From the NCBI GenBank assembly GCA_963575745.1, contig CAUYUJ010018560.1, positions 412,813 through 476,812 of the forward strand: a DNA stretch of 64,000 bases, in the 5' to 3' direction. The DNA is from Prorocentrum cordatum (lineage: Eukaryota; Sar; Dinophyceae; Prorocentrales; Prorocentraceae). The position numbers and the translations under genes were made by a program. The notes under the pieces were generated by a model. It was given only the letters and a program-made list of their open reading frames with translations. It searched no databases and had not been told where the DNA came from. Below, piece after piece: positions 52,621-64,000 of the stretch. Each line of letters begins with the position of its first letter. Positions within the stretch are counted from its first letter, which is position 1.

Positions 52621-53543
52621 TTATCCCAGTGCGACCCTACCTAGGAGTTGGAGCCCCTAGGAAAGCAGCATTAGTAGTAACAGAAAAGCTAAGCTAAAGC
52701 AGATGAAGCTAAGCTAAAGCTAAGCTAAAGCTAAGTTAAAGCTAAGCTAAAGCTAAGCTAAGACTAAGCTAAAGCTAAGATAAAGCTAAGCTAAAGCTAA
52801 GCTAAAACTAAGCTAAAACTAAGCTAACGCTAAGCTAGAGCTAAGCTAAAGCTAAGCCAAAGCTAAGCTGAAGCTAAGCTAAAGCTAAGCTGAAACTAAG
52901 CTGAAGCTAAGCTAAAGCTAAGCTGAAGCTAAGCTAGAGCTAAGCTAAAGCTAAGCTGAAGCTAAGCTGACGCTAAGCTAGAGCTAAGCTAAAGCTAAGC
53001 TGAAGCTAAGCTGAAGCTAAGCTAAAGCTAAGCTAAAGCTAAGCTAAAGCAAAGCTAAAGCTAAGCTAAAGCTAAGTTAGAGCCAAGCTAAAGCTAAGCT
53101 AGAGCTAAGCTGAAGCTAAGCTAGAGCTAAGCTAGAGCTAAGCTAAAGCTAAGCTAAAGCTAAGCTGAAGCTAAGCTAGAGCTAAGCTGAAGCTATGCTA
53201 GAGCTAAGCTGAAGCTAAGCTGAAGCCAAGCTGAAGCTAAGCTAGAGCTAAGCTAGAGCTAAGCTGAAGCTAAGCTGAAGCTAAGCTGAAGCTAAGCTAA
53301 AGCTAAGTTAAAGCTAAGCTGAAGCTAAGTTAAAGCTAAGCTAAAGCTAAGCTAAAGCTAAGCTAAAACTAAGCTAGAGCTAAGCTAAAGCTAAGCTGAA
53401 GCTAAGCTAAGCTGGGTGAACCCAGGGGGCGCGACTGGGGGAACCGCGGGGCGGGGACTGGGGGAACCGCCCGGGGCGTGTAGCACTGCCCGGCCCCTTT
53501 AAGCTAGAGAGTAAGAACCCTTCTAGACAGAGCCTAGGTAGGG
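52619..53543 (-). mobile_element. Satellite-bearing element S, copy 2 (inverted)
   Basis: On the minus strand it starts CCCTACCTAGGCTCTG and contains AAGGGTTCTTACTCTC and AAAGGGGCCGGGCAGTG. It ends with GCTGCTTTCCTAGGGGCTCC and GGGTCGCACTGGGATAAG, matching copy 1 at 31,410-32,097. The core (52,684-53,415) is an AAGCTAAGCT 12-bp type satellite instead of TAGCATAGCA. It sits between two GTATAT/TATATA tracts. Confidence 0.82.
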
Positions 53544-53850
53544 AATCACACATGTGTGTATACACACATATATATATATATGTATACCAGCACGCTCCAT
53601 ACATGTCTCTGTCCAGCACAGTCACAGCAGGATTGCGAAGCAGGATCGCACAATCTACTTAACGAAATCCATGTCGACACTGCCGCGTTGGTGGGCCGAC
53701 GTGGCGCCTCGATGTGTTGGCCGCTGGCCGCCCAGCTGCGATGAAGGATTGGCGGGTGGGAAAAAAAATCATGGGAGGGATGGGTGAGCCAGTCATGGGA
53801 GCGAGGGAATGAGAGAGAGAAAAAGAGAGAGAGAGCGGGACATCTCCATA
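53544..53850. other. TATA tract and unique sequence
   Basis: A short ACACATATATATA tract (53,550-53,590), then sequence without recognised content and a GAGAGA run at 53,810-53,835. Confidence 0.45.
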
Positions 53851-53853
53851 TAT

Positions 53854-54620
53854 CGGAGGTGAGGGGGTGAGATCGAAGTGGAACGGAGAGCCCCCCTACC
53901 GGGAAATCGATTTCGGTTTCGTGTTCGTGCGTTCCGTGCGGGCGAGGCGAAGCTGCGTGGGCGGGCGAGAGAAAGTCTCCTGTGGCTGAGGCGCGGCCGG
54001 ACCAAATGACTCCCTTCCGGGCGGCCGGGGGCCCGCGGTGTCCCGCCGGTGTCCCGCTGGTGTCTCGTGTGGCTGAGGCGCGGCCGGACCAAATGACTCC
54101 CTTCCGGGCGGCAGGGGGCCCGCGGTGTCCCGCCGGTGTCCCGTCGGTGTCCCGTCGGTGTCCCGATAATGATGTTGTTGATGATGATCATGATGGTTAT
54201 GTTGATGGTGATGATGATGACGATGATGGTGTCCTGGTGATGATGATTATGTTGATGTTGATGATGATGATGATGATGAGATGACAATGATGATGATGAT
54301 GATGTTTCTGCCCGTTGTTGTTGATGATGATGTTGGTAATGATGGTGCTGCTGATGATGATTATGGTCTCCCGATGATGATGATGATTATGACGGGGGTG
54401 ATGATGATGGTGATGGTGATAGTGTGCCGATGATGATATTGATGATGATGTTGGTGATGATGATGCTGCTGATGATGTTGATGATGATAATGCGCTGATG
54501 ATGATGATGATGGTTTCCCGATGTTGTTGTTGATGATGTTGACGATGAACATGATGGTGACCAATGATGGTGTCCCGATGATGATGATGTTGATGGTGAT
54601 GATGACGATGGCGGTGTCCC

Positions 54621-54676
<56 letters not shown>

Positions 54677-55038
54677 CTATGATGAGATGATGATGGCGTT
54701 GATGATGATGGCCTGATGATGATGGCGTTGATGATGATGGCGACGATGATGATGTGAAGATGACAGTGTCCCGATGACGATGGAGATGGTGGTGTTGTTG
54801 TTGATGATGATGACGTTGAATGTTAGATCGATTGTGATTTCGGTAGTGAGATCGATAGTGAAACCGAATCTGGGATCGATTGTGAGATCGATAATCAGAT
54901 CAATTGTGAGACCGAGCGAATGAGATAGATCAAGTGAGATCGATTGTGAGATCGATCGAGTGAAATCGATCGAGCGAGACCGATAGTGAGATGGATAGTG
55001 AGACCGATCGAGTGAGACGCTGCATCCTCCCCCCTCCG
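53854..55038 (+). mobile_element. GAGATCGAT-rich element, copy 2
   Basis: It starts CGGAGGTGAGGGGGTGAG with the conserved GAAATCGATTTCGG stretch. It contains two tandem 85-bp units with CGGCCGGACCAAATGACTCC (near 53,995 and 54,080), GGTGTCCCG repeats, a GATGAT block of about 650 bases (54,165-54,820) and a GTGAGATCGAT array. It ends near GAGTGAGACGCTGCATCC. Confidence 0.7.
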
Positions 55039-55094
55039 ATAATCCTTATCACCCGAAGGGTGGTCGTATAGGTATATATATATATACACATACA

Positions 55095-55400
55095 TCGGAG
55101 GTTGGGGGGTGAGATCGCAGTGAAACGGAGACCCCCCACTGGGAAATCGGTTTCGGTTTCGTGTTCGTGTCGTGCGTGCGGGCGAGGCGAAGCTGCGCGT
55201 GATCCTCCTGTAGCTAAGCCGAAGTAGGAGCGAAAGTCCGTTCCCTTCCGCCAGTGGCTGAGAGGTGTCCCAATTGGGCCGGGCGGTGTCCCGGGTGTCC
55301 CGGGTGTCAGTAGGAGCGAAAGTCCGTTTCCCGTCCGCCGGTGGCCGGGAGGTGTCCCAGTTGGGCCGGGCGGTGTCCCGTGTGTCCCGGGCGTCCCGGC
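55095..55400 (+). mobile_element. GAGATCGAT-family element, copy 3 (partial)
   Basis: The conserved 110-bp start (TCGGAGGTTGGGGGGTGAG onward) is present, followed by GGTGTCCC repeats and a duplicated GTAGGAGCGAAAGTCCGTT phrase (55,226 and 55,311). The GAGATCGAT array is missing. Confidence 0.65.
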
Positions 55401-55436
55401 GCTAACGCATGGCGATCGCTAATTTCATAATTAATT

Positions 55437-55660
55437 TTTTCGGCGCCTGCGGCGGGCTTTCTTATCCAATCCAGCTTATCTTATCCAATCCATCTTGTCC
55501 AATCCTGTCCATCTTATCTTATCCAACCCATATTGTCCCATCAAATCTTATCCCACCCAATCCAGTCCACCCAACCCAATCCATCAATTCTTTTGTTTCT
55601 GCGCCTGCGGCAGGCCAATCGAATCCGTCTTATCTTATCCAATCCAATCCAATCTGGGAA
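55437..55660. repeat. GCGCCTGCGGCGGGC hairpin copies with TTATCCAATCC repeats
   Basis: Two copies of the TTTCGGCGCCTGCGGCGGGC motif (55,437 and 55,597) are each followed by short CTTATCCAATCCA repeats. Confidence 0.65.
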
Positions 55661-55674
55661 ATACGATTTACCGA

Positions 55675-57660
55675 AGTATATTGGGGGCCCGCAGGGGGCT
55701 TCCCCGGGGGCCCCTTGGGGGCCTATTGGGGCTTCCGGGGGGCCTCTTGGGAGTCTCACGGGGCTTCTTGGGAGCCTCTTGATGGCCTCTGGGGGCGTCG
55801 TAGGAGCCTCTCAGGCCGGAGACCTTGAAATGTCGCGCTCTTCGGGCCCTCTTGTGTCGCTCTTGGGGCTCTCTTGGGGCGCTCTCGAGGCCATCTTGAC
55901 TTATCTGGGGAGCCTCCTGGGCCGTCTCTGGGCTTTCATGGGAGCCTCTTCGGCCGTCTTGGAGCGATCTGAAGGGTCTCTGACGCGGTCCGGGACCGTG
56001 GGGAGGCGGAACATAGGAGAGCGCAAGAATGGCACAAAAACCAATGGAAAATGTATGATTTTCGGCTTCCGGGGCCCTTTGGAGGGGCCTCTGGAGGCGC
56101 TCTTGGGGCGTTTTGGCGGCGTCGTCGGCCGTCCTGAGGCCATCTTCGGTGTGTCCGGGGACTCTGGGGGCTGTCTTTGGGCGTCCTGGGAATCTGGAAA
56201 TCTTGTTCCTGGAGAGGCTTCCGACATCATTTCGAACGAGGCCCTCTTGGGCCTCCTGGAGGCCGTCTTGGGGGCCTCTGGGCAAGCTTTGGGGCCTCCT
56301 GGGCCGTCTTGGGAGGTCCCGCCAGCCCCACAGGACGACCCGTTTGGGCCGTCTTGGACCCTCTTGGGTCTCTCTTGGGCTGTCCTGGGGCTCCTCGGGG
56401 GCGTCTGGGGCACTGCGAAGACGAAGCAAGGGAGTATGCTGAAAATGCACGTTTTCCTCAGGGAACGGGCTGATTGTTGCCTCTTGAAGGCCCTCTCGGG
56501 GCCATCTTCAGCCATCTTCAAGCCATCTCAGGCCCTCTTGGGCCTCGCTGAGGCTGTCTTGTGGGCCTCTTGGGAGTCCTGGGAACCCGGAAATCATGTT
56601 CCCGGAGAGGCTTCCGGGAACGTGATTTCGAACGAGGCTCTCTTGGGCCTCCCTGAGGCCGTCTTGGGGGCCTCCTGGGCCAGCTTCGGGGCCTCTTGGG
56701 CCGTCTTGGGGTGTCCCGTCAGCCCCACGGGACGATCTTTTTGGGCCGTCTTGGGCCCTCTTGGGTCTCTCTTGGGCTGTCTTGGGGCTCCTCTGGAGCG
56801 TTTGGGGCACTGTGAAGACGAAGCCAGGGAGTTTGCTGAAAATGCGCGTTTTACTAGGGGAACGGGCTGATTTTTGCCTCTTGAAGGTCCTCTTGGGGCC
56901 CTCTTCGGCCATCTTCAAGCCATCTCGGGCCTCGCTGAGGCTGTCTTGTGGGCCTCTTGGGCGTCCTGGGAACCCGGAAATCTTGTTCCTGGAGAGGCTT
57001 CCGGGAACATGATTTCGAACGAGGCTCTCTTAGGCCTCCCTGAGGCCGTCTTGGGGGCCTCCTGGGCCGGCTTCGGGGCATCTTGGGCCGTCTTGGGGGG
57101 TTCTGTGAGCCCTACAGGACGACCCTTTCGGGCAGTCTTGGGCCTTCTTGGGTCTCTCTTGGGCTGTCCTGGGGCTCCTCGGGGGCGTCTGGGGCACTGC
57201 GAAGACGAAGCAAGGGAGTATGCTGAAAATGCACGTTTTCCTCAGGGAACGGGCTGATTGTTGCCTCTTGAAGGCCCTCTCGGAGCCATCTTCAGCCATC
57301 TTCAAGCCATCTCAGGCCCTCTTGGGCCTCGCTGAGGCTGTCTTGTGGGCCTCTTGGGCGTCCTGGGAACCCGGAAATCATGTTCCCGGAGAGGCTTCCG
57401 GGAACATGATTTCGAACGTCTTGGGCCCTCTTGGGCCTCTCTTGGGCTGTGTTGGGCTCCTCGGGGGCGTCTGGGGCACTGTGAAGACGAAGCAAGCGAG
57501 TATGCTAAACATGTACGTTTTACGAGGGGAATAAGCAGATTTGTACCTCTTGAAGGCCCTCTTGGGGCCCTCGTCGGCCTTCTTCAAGCCATCTCGGGCC
57601 CTCTTGGGGCGCTCTCGTGAATCTTCGGGGCGTCTTGAGGCTTTCTTGACCATCTGTATG
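55675..57660 (+). repeat. Tandem block of diverged units of about 390 bp
   Basis: The landmark GAAAATGCACGTTTTCC recurs near 56,440, 56,838, 57,224 and (diverged) 57,506, giving spacings of about 398, 386 and 282. Units are filled with GGCCCTCTTGGG variants. A plus frame of 445 codons over the block is repeat-driven, has no domain and is broken in the other units. Confidence 0.8.
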
Positions 57661-57782
57661 GCCCGCGTGGCCTGTCGCGGGCAATTTGGAAGCGGGCCAA
57701 GGCAGTCCTGGGGGGTCTGTGACCCCCCAAAAGTCCCAGGGGGCGCCCATGGAGGATGGCGGCACCCGCCGGGCCCCACCCC

Positions 57783-57947
<165 letters not shown>

Positions 57948-57948
57948 G

Positions 57949-58860
57949 GTTGTGGGGGAGGGGAGAGGGGGGGAACAAACGACTCAATCGATCTCACTAT
58001 CGATCTCACTCAACGGGACACCACGGGACACTACGGGACACAACAGGACACTTGTCGATCTCACTATCTATCTCACTATCGATCTCACTTAACGGGACAC
58101 CACGGGCCACCACGGGCCACCACGGGCCATCACGGGACATCGCGGGACACCTCTCGATCTCTTTATCGGTCCCACTATCGATCTCACAATCGATCTCACT
58201 CAACGGGACACCATAGAACACCACAGGACACCTCTCGATCTCACTATCGATCTCACGGTCGATCTCACTATCGATCTCACCCAACGGGACGCCACGGGAC
58301 ACCACGGGACACCGCGAGACACCACATCGATCTCACTATCGATCCCACTCAACGGGACACCACGGGACACCACGGGACACCTCAGGGCACCACATCGATC
58401 TCAGTATCGATCTCACTATCGATCTCACTATCGATCTCACTCACCGGGACACCACAGGACACCACGGGACACCCGTCGATTTCACTGTCGATCTCACTAT
58501 CGATCTCACTTTTTGGGACACCATGGGACACCACGGGACACCTCGGGGCACCGCAGGACACCGCGAGCCACCGCCAGACGGGCGGGCGGGGGAGAATCAT
58601 TTGTCTTGACTTCGCCCTAGCAGCGGCGGACACCACTGGACACCACGGGACACCGCGGGACACCGCGAGGGCCACCGGGAGCCACCGCCGGACGGGCGGG
58701 GGATAATCATTTGTCTTGACTTCGCCCTCGCAACGGCGGGTTCCTTCCTCTCGCGCGCCCACGCAGCTTTGCCTCGGCCGCCTGCACGACACGAACGAAA
58801 CGAAACGATTTCCCAGTTGGGGGTCTCCGTTCCTCTGCGATCTCACCCCCCAACCTCCGA
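57949..58860 (-). mobile_element. GAGATCGAT-rich element, copy 4 (inverted)
   Basis: Read on the minus strand it has the conserved start (TCGGAGGTTGGGGGGTGAG, ending at 58,860), the GAAATCGTTTCG stretch, GGTGTCCCGTGG repeats and a GTGAGATCGATAGT array, and finishes at the TA tract. Two near-copies of a CCGCCAGACGGGCGGG phrase lie at 58,572 and 58,688. Confidence 0.75.
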
Positions 58861-58887
58861 TATTTACACATGTACACGTGTGTGTTT

Positions 58888-60465
58888 ATCAGAGTGAGGG
58901 GGCCGAACGGTCATTCACTGTCCCTGGGCGCGTGGCTGAAATGGGATTTCGCGGTGCGGATTCTCGTTGTTGTTGTTTGTTGTTGTTTGTTGTGTTTGTT
59001 GTTGTTTGTTGTCGTCGTCCCACCCGCAACCCGCCCCGCGACCCACCCGCGACCCACCCCGCGACCCACCCCGCGACCCACCCCGCGACCCACCCGCGAT
59101 CCACCCGCGACCCACCCCGCGACCCGCCCCGCGACCCACCCCGCGACCCACCCGCGACCCACCCGCGACACACCCGCGACCCACCCCGCGACCCACCCCA
59201 CGACCCACCCCGCGACCCACCCGCGACCCACCCGCGACCCACCCGCGACCCACCCCGTGACCCGCCCGCGGCCCACCCCGCGACCCACCCGCGACCCACC
59301 CGCGACCCACCCGCGACCCACCCGCGACCCACCCGCGACCCACCCGCGACCCACCTTCGACCCAAACCACGTTCAAGGTACAAACCACCATTTTCGGCGC
59401 CTGCGGCGGGCTTTTTTTTGCATTATTTCCAGTGGAGAGCCCGCCACCCCGCGACCAACTCGCGACCAACCCGCGACCCAAACCACGTTCAGGGTACAAA
59501 CCACATTTTTCGGCGCCTGCGGCGGGCATTTTTTGCATTCGTTTCAGGTGGAGAGCCCGCGGCCCACCCGCGACCACGTTCAGGGTACAAACCATAATTT
59601 TCGGCGCCTGCGGCGGGCATCTTTTGCTTTCGCTCCCGGAGCAGAACCCGCGGCCCACCCGCGACCCATTCCACGTTCAGTGTACAAACCATTTTTTTCG
59701 GCGCCTGCGGCGGGCTGCGATTGCATTCCTTCCAGGTGGAGGTGGAGAGCCCGCGACCCACCCGCGACCAAAACCACGTTCACTGATCAAACCAATGCCG
59801 CACAAGCGCGGCGGCGGATTTTCGCATGCCGTCTGAGCCCGCGACGACCTTTTCAAGCCCCGCGCATTCACTCCAGCCCGTCCAGCAACTTTGCCCTGGC
59901 GAGTTGCCTTGATCAGAGAAGTCGGGGAGCATAAAGTGAAAAAAGGATTGCGTTGCCGTTACCTGGGGAAAGGAGGGGGAGGCGAGGAGTAAACAGGGGA
60001 CGATGGGGACGCGAAAGAAGAGAGGATGTAAGGATAATGTGGAGAAAGAGGAGGAGGAACAGCAGCAGCAGGAGGACGAGGAGGGGGAGGAGGGGGAGGA
60101 GGGGGAGGAGGAGGACGAGGAGGGGGAGGAGGGGGAGGAGGATGATGCTGGACGACAATGGGAGGACGATGATGAAGGCCAATGAGTGGGTGGACGACAA
60201 TGGGAGGACGATGATGGAAGGACGAGGGGGGGAGAGGGAGGACGAGGAAGAAGAGGAGGACGAGGTGGAGGAGGATGACGGTGACGATGACGATGACGAC
60301 GAGGACGAGGACGAGGAGGAGGAGGAGGAGGAGGAGGAGGACGAGGAGGAGGATGAGGTGGAAAAGGAGGAGGAGGAGAGCGCCATCGACAGGGAAGGTG
60401 GGGGCCACGAGGTCCGCCGGCTCGACGACGTCCGCGTCGCCCGCGCCCGCCCCCTCACTCTTATC
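58888..60465 (+). mobile_element. Element F, left copy, with GATMAGAGTGAGGGGGC ends
   Basis: It starts ATCAGAGTGAGGGGGC and ends with GCCCCCTCACTCTTATC, so the ends are inverted repeats of about 16 bases. Inside come a GTT tract, a CCCGCGACCCACC minisatellite (59,030-59,365) and five units with TTTTCGGCGCCTGCGGCGGGC-like hairpins (59,369-59,800). A conserved segment (59,810-60,050) and GGA/GATGAC tracts complete it. No transposase or other protein is visible. Confidence 0.8.
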
Positions 60466-60482
60466 CGCAATTGCGGGGTGCT

Positions 60483-60483
<1 letters not shown>

Positions 60484-60531
<48 letters not shown>

Positions 60532-60547
60532 AATACAAAAACAAAGA

Positions 60548-60583
<36 letters not shown>

Positions 60584-60600
60584 GGGGAGAGAGAGAGAGA
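60484..60600. repeat. CA, TA and GA tracts
   Basis: ACACAC, TATATA and GAGAGA blocks just inside the left copy of element F. Confidence 0.93.
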
Positions 60601-60962
60601 GAACATTAGCCTGACGAAAGACCCAACCATATGCAGCTGCGGAATACCGCGAGGGAAATGACACGAAGGAGGGGGGAAGCAAACTACAAGTGGCGCGAGG
60701 CATGGCCCCTGGAGTCGTAGGCACTGCGCCACATCATGGACGAGGCGCAAGACAACGCGGGCAGGAGGTGGTTGGAGAAGGAGGGGAACTCACTGGGTCA
60801 CTGGGGCGAGCCAACACCTCAGTAATTATCATCATCGCAAAGTGAGACGTGTTAGTGGGCACGCAGGAAGATGTGACGGAGAAACTGCGTAAATGTCAGG
60901 GGCGAGTCAGCAGCGGCAGAAACGAGACCGGGGGGCGCGCGGTCAAGAAGCGAACGGAAGCA

Positions 60963-61803
60963 AGAGGAGCTCCCTATGGGGCCACGAAGCGCCGCCCTGG
61001 GTGGGGGAACCGCATGCGCCACCCCCCACTGGGACCTTCGGTGGAGCTCCCCATGGGGCCACGAAGCGCTGTCCTGGGTGGGGCAACCGCATGCGCCCAC
61101 CCCCAGTGAGACCTTCGGTGGAGTTCCCTGTGGGGCCACGAAGCGCTGCCCTGGGTGAGGGAACCGCATGCGCCCACCCCCACTGGGGCCTTCGGTGGAG
61201 TTCCCTATGGGGCCACGAAACGCTGCCCTGGGTGGGGGAACCGCATGCGCCCACCCCCACTGGGGCCTTCGGTAGAGTTCCCTCTGGGGCCACGAAACGC
61301 TGCCCTGGGTGGGGGAACCGCATGCGCCCACCCCCACTGGGGCCTTCGGTGGAGCTCCCTATGGGGCCACGAAACGCTGCCCTGGGTGAGGGAACCGCAT
61401 GTGCCCACCCCCACTGGGGCCTTCGGTGGAGCTCCCTGTGGGGCCACGAAGCGCTGCCCTGGGTGGGGGAACCGCATGCGCCCACCCCCATTTGGGCCTT
61501 CGGTGGGGCTCCCTATGGGGACACGAAACGCTGCCCAGGGTGGGGGAACCGCATGCGCCCACCCCGACTGGATCCCACTGGGGCCTTCGGCGGAGCTCCC
61601 TGTGGGGCCACGAAACGCTGCCCTGGGTGTGGGAACCGCATGCGCCCACCCCCAATCATTGGGACCTTCGGTGGAGCTCTCTATTAGGGCCACGAAACGC
61701 TGCCCTGGGTGGGGGAACCGCATGCGCCCACCCCCACTTGAGGGAACCCCATGCGCCCACCCCCACTGGGGCCTTCGGTGGAGCTCCTTATGGGGCCACG
61801 AAG
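60963..61803 (+). repeat. 77-bp tandem satellite
   Basis: About eleven units with GAGCTCCCTATGGGGCCACG, GCTGCCCTGGGTGGGGGAAC and CGCATGCGCCCACCCCCACT. Successive landmarks at 61,201, 61,278 and 61,355 are 77 bases apart. The period is not divisible by three, so every frame shifts between units. Confidence 0.93.
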
Positions 61804-61889
61804 CGCGTGAGAGGTGTGCCGAAAGCAGAGGCAAGGAGGGGGAGGAGGGAGGAGGGGGAGGAGGGGGAGGAGGGCGGGAAGGAAGGAAG

Positions 61890-62181
61890 GAGAGGAACGC
61901 GGGGCGCTCTCTTCAAAACGAGGACCCAACACCACAGGATGGTTGGGGGAAGCAAAAGAAAAGAGATAGAGAGAGAGGAACAACAAGAGAGGAGGATACA
62001 CCTCCACTTCGTGGGCACTGGAGGGAACAAGCGGATCCCTTCCGAGCTCCAGCCGCCACGAAATCAGGTGGGCCCCTCTGGACAACACTCGCAGCAACCC
62101 ACGAGGGCGCGGGGACCGCGAGGAATTATCCTGGCGAAGGACCCAACCATATGCAACTGTGGGTACCGCAATTGTGAATAC
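61890..62181 (+). repeat. Satellite-associated flank module, copy 2
   Basis: It contains CTCTTCAAAACGAGGACCC, ACACCACAGGATGGTTG and CCCAACCATATGCAACTGTG, which match 17,890-18,010. A partial copy (GACGAAAGACCCAACCATAT) lies at 60,614. Confidence 0.75.
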
Positions 62182-62200
62182 GTAGCACCCCGCAATTGCG

Positions 62201-63554
62201 GATAAGAGTGAGGGGGCGGGCGCGGGCGACGCGGGCGTCGTCGAGCCGGCGGACCTCGTGGCCCCCACCTTCCCTGTCGATGGCGCTCTCCTCCACCTCC
62301 TCCTCCTCCTCCTTCTCCTCCTCTTCCTCCTCCTTCTCCTCCTCCTCTTCCTCGTCCTCATCGTCATCGTCATCCTCCTCCTCCACCTCGTCCTCCTCCT
62401 CCTCTTCTTCCTCGTCCTCCCTCTCCCCCCCTCGTCTTTTCATCATGGTCCTCCCATTGTCGTCCTCCCCCTCATCGGCCTCCATCATCGTCCTCCCATT
62501 GTCGTCCATCATCATCATCCTCCCCATCCTCCCCCTCCTCGTCCTCCTCCTCCCCCTCCTCCCCCTCCTCCCCCTCGTCCTCCTGCTCCTCCTCCTTTTC
62601 TTTCTCCACGTTCTCCTTACATCCTCTCTTCTTCCACGTTCTCCTCGTCCCCTGTTTACTCATCCTGCCTCCCCCTCCTTTCCCAAGATAACTGCAACGC
62701 AATCCTTTTTTCCACTTTATGCTCCCCGCCTTCTCTGATCAAGGCAACTCGCCAGGGCAAAGTTGCTGGACGGGCTGGCGTGGATGTGCGGGGCGTGAAG
62801 AGGTCCTTGCGGGCTCAGACGGCATGCAAGAATCCGCCGCCGCGCTTGTGCGGCATTGGTTTGTTCAGTGAACGTGGTTTAGGTCGCGGGTGGGTCGCGG
62901 GCTCTCCACCTCCACCTGGAAGGAATGCAAAAGCAGCCCGCCGCAAGCGCCAAAAAAAATGGTTCGTACACGGAACGAGGTTTGGGTCGCGGGTGGGCCG
63001 CGGGTTCTCCACAGGGAACGAATGCAAAGGATGCCCGCCGCAGGCGCCGAAAATGTGGTTTGTACCCTGAACGTGGTCGCGGGTGGGCCGCGGGCTCTCC
63101 ACCTGAAACGAATGCAAAATATGCCCGCCGCAGGCGCCGAAAAATGTGGTTTGTACCCTGAACGTGGTTTGGGTCGCGGGTTGGTCGCGAGTTGGTCACG
63201 GGATGTGTCGCGGGCTCTCCACTTGGAAGGAATGCAAAAAAGCCCGCCGCAGGCGCCGAAAATTGTGGTTTGTACCTTGAACGTGGTTTGGGTCGAAGGT
63301 GGGTCGCGGGTGGGTCGCGGGGTAGGTCGCGGGTGGGTCGCGGGTGGGTCGCGGGTGGGTCGCGGGTGGGTCGCGGGTGGGTCGCGGGGTGGGCCGCGGG
63401 GGGGTCGCGGGGTGGGTCGCGGGTTGGGTCGCGGGGTGGGTCGCGGGGTGGGTCGCGGGGTGGGTCGCGGGTGGTCGCGGGTGGGTCGCGGGGTGGGTCG
63501 CGGGGTGGGTCGCGGGTGGGTCGCGGGGCGGGTTGCGGGTGGGACGACGACAAC

Positions 63555-63622
<68 letters not shown>

Positions 63623-63693
63623 GCAGCAGCAGCAGCAGCAACAACAACAACAACACCAACACCAACACCAACACCAACAACAACAACAACAGC

Positions 63694-63737
<44 letters not shown>

Positions 63738-63927
63738 CTACAACAACATCAACAATAATAACAACAACACCAACACCAACAACAACAACAACAAACCAAC
63801 AAACAAACAAACAAACAAACAAACAAACAAACAAACAAACAACAACAACAAGAATCCGCACCGCGGAATTCCACATCAGCCACGCACCCAGGGACAGTGA
63901 ATGACCGTTCGGCCCCCTCACTCTGAT
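62201..63927 (-). mobile_element. Element F, right copy, inverted relative to the left copy
   Basis: On the minus strand it repeats the order of the left copy: the ATCAGAGTGAGGGGGC end (63,927), a GTT tract expanded to about 300 bases (63,546-63,845), a GGTCGCGGGTG minisatellite (63,296-63,545), GCCCGCCGCAGGCGCCGAAAA hairpin units (62,935-63,260), the conserved segment (62,640-62,830), GGA-type tracts and the GATAAGAGTGAGGGGGC end at 62,201. Identity with the left copy continues 19 bases beyond the inner end. Confidence 0.8.
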
Positions 63928-63936
63928 CTTCTTCCG

Positions 63937-64000
63937 TGAAGCTCCCTATGGGGCCACGAAGCGCTGCACGGGGTGGGGGGGCACGCATGTGGGCGGTCCC
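63937..64000 (+). repeat. Start of another GAGCTCCCTATGGGGCC satellite array
   Basis: GAAGCTCCCTATGGGGCCAC, then GAAGCGCTGC and GGACGCATG-like text, matches the 77/78-bp satellite and continues past the window edge. Confidence 0.75.

Noticed and set aside
55533-56870. 445-codon plus-strand frame rich in Leu, Gly and Trp
   Set aside because: It is driven by the 390-bp tandem units and GGCCCTCTTGGG phrases, and the frame does not persist in the other units.
60963-61803. CRISPR-like array of regular units
   Set aside because: The whole 77-bp unit is repeated without unique spacers, and the genome is eukaryotic; it is a satellite.

Overview
This window looks like nuclear DNA of a dinoflagellate. 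The evidence is a GC-rich genome dominated by repeats, fossil LINE-type retrotransposons with endonuclease and reverse transcriptase domains, very large amounts of micro- and minisatellite DNA, and a 21-nt relic matching the dinoflagellate trans-spliced leader at 19 of 21 positions (25,134-25,154). I see no rRNA, convincing tRNA, CRISPR array or bacterial-style operon, and no intact host gene. The species cannot be fixed from the sequence alone.

Region 1 to 14.5 kb holds the only well-preserved coding DNA: a large retroelement on the minus strand, cut off by the left edge. Read in its own direction it encodes a coiled-coil ORF1 protein (14,394-11,824), a protein with hydrophobic segments (11,652-9,457), a protein with an ADP-ribosyltransferase-like HGT motif (9,583-8,336), a large cysteine-rich protein (8,669-4,989), an endonuclease-reverse transcriptase-zinc knuckle protein (5,268-742) and an RNase H domain (862 to the edge). 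No stop other than a single in-frame TGA separates the first two, and each later ORF overlaps the one before and lies in its -1 frame. A short hairpin-forming sequence recurs six times through the element. This is the best candidate for an undescribed system.

Region 14.5 to 25 kb is repeats: a GA tract, three dispersed AT-rich copies with GT...AG borders, a 78-bp and a 90-bp tandem satellite, several GGA tracts and CA/CATA tracts. Region 25.1 to 28.8 kb is a broken LINE on the plus strand that begins next to the spliced-leader relic. Region 29 to 38 kb has hairpin (MITE-like) elements, one of which was split by a satellite-bearing element, plus a reverse-transcriptase fragment. Region 37.7 to 40.8 kb is short-period satellite. 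Region 42.3 to 45.7 kb is another broken LINE on the minus strand.

Region 47 to 64 kb is almost entirely satellite-cored elements: an element with terminal inverted repeats (47.3-48.6 kb), a copy of the satellite element of 31.4 kb in the opposite orientation (52.6-53.5 kb), four copies of a GAGATCGAT-rich family, a 390-bp tandem block (55.7-57.6 kb), and a 5-kb composite made of two inverted 1.6-1.75 kb elements around a 1.7-kb centre carrying a 77-bp satellite (58.9-63.9 kb). The recurring plan is conserved ends around a freely expanding, replaceable satellite core, often inserted in TA- or CA-type microsatellite.
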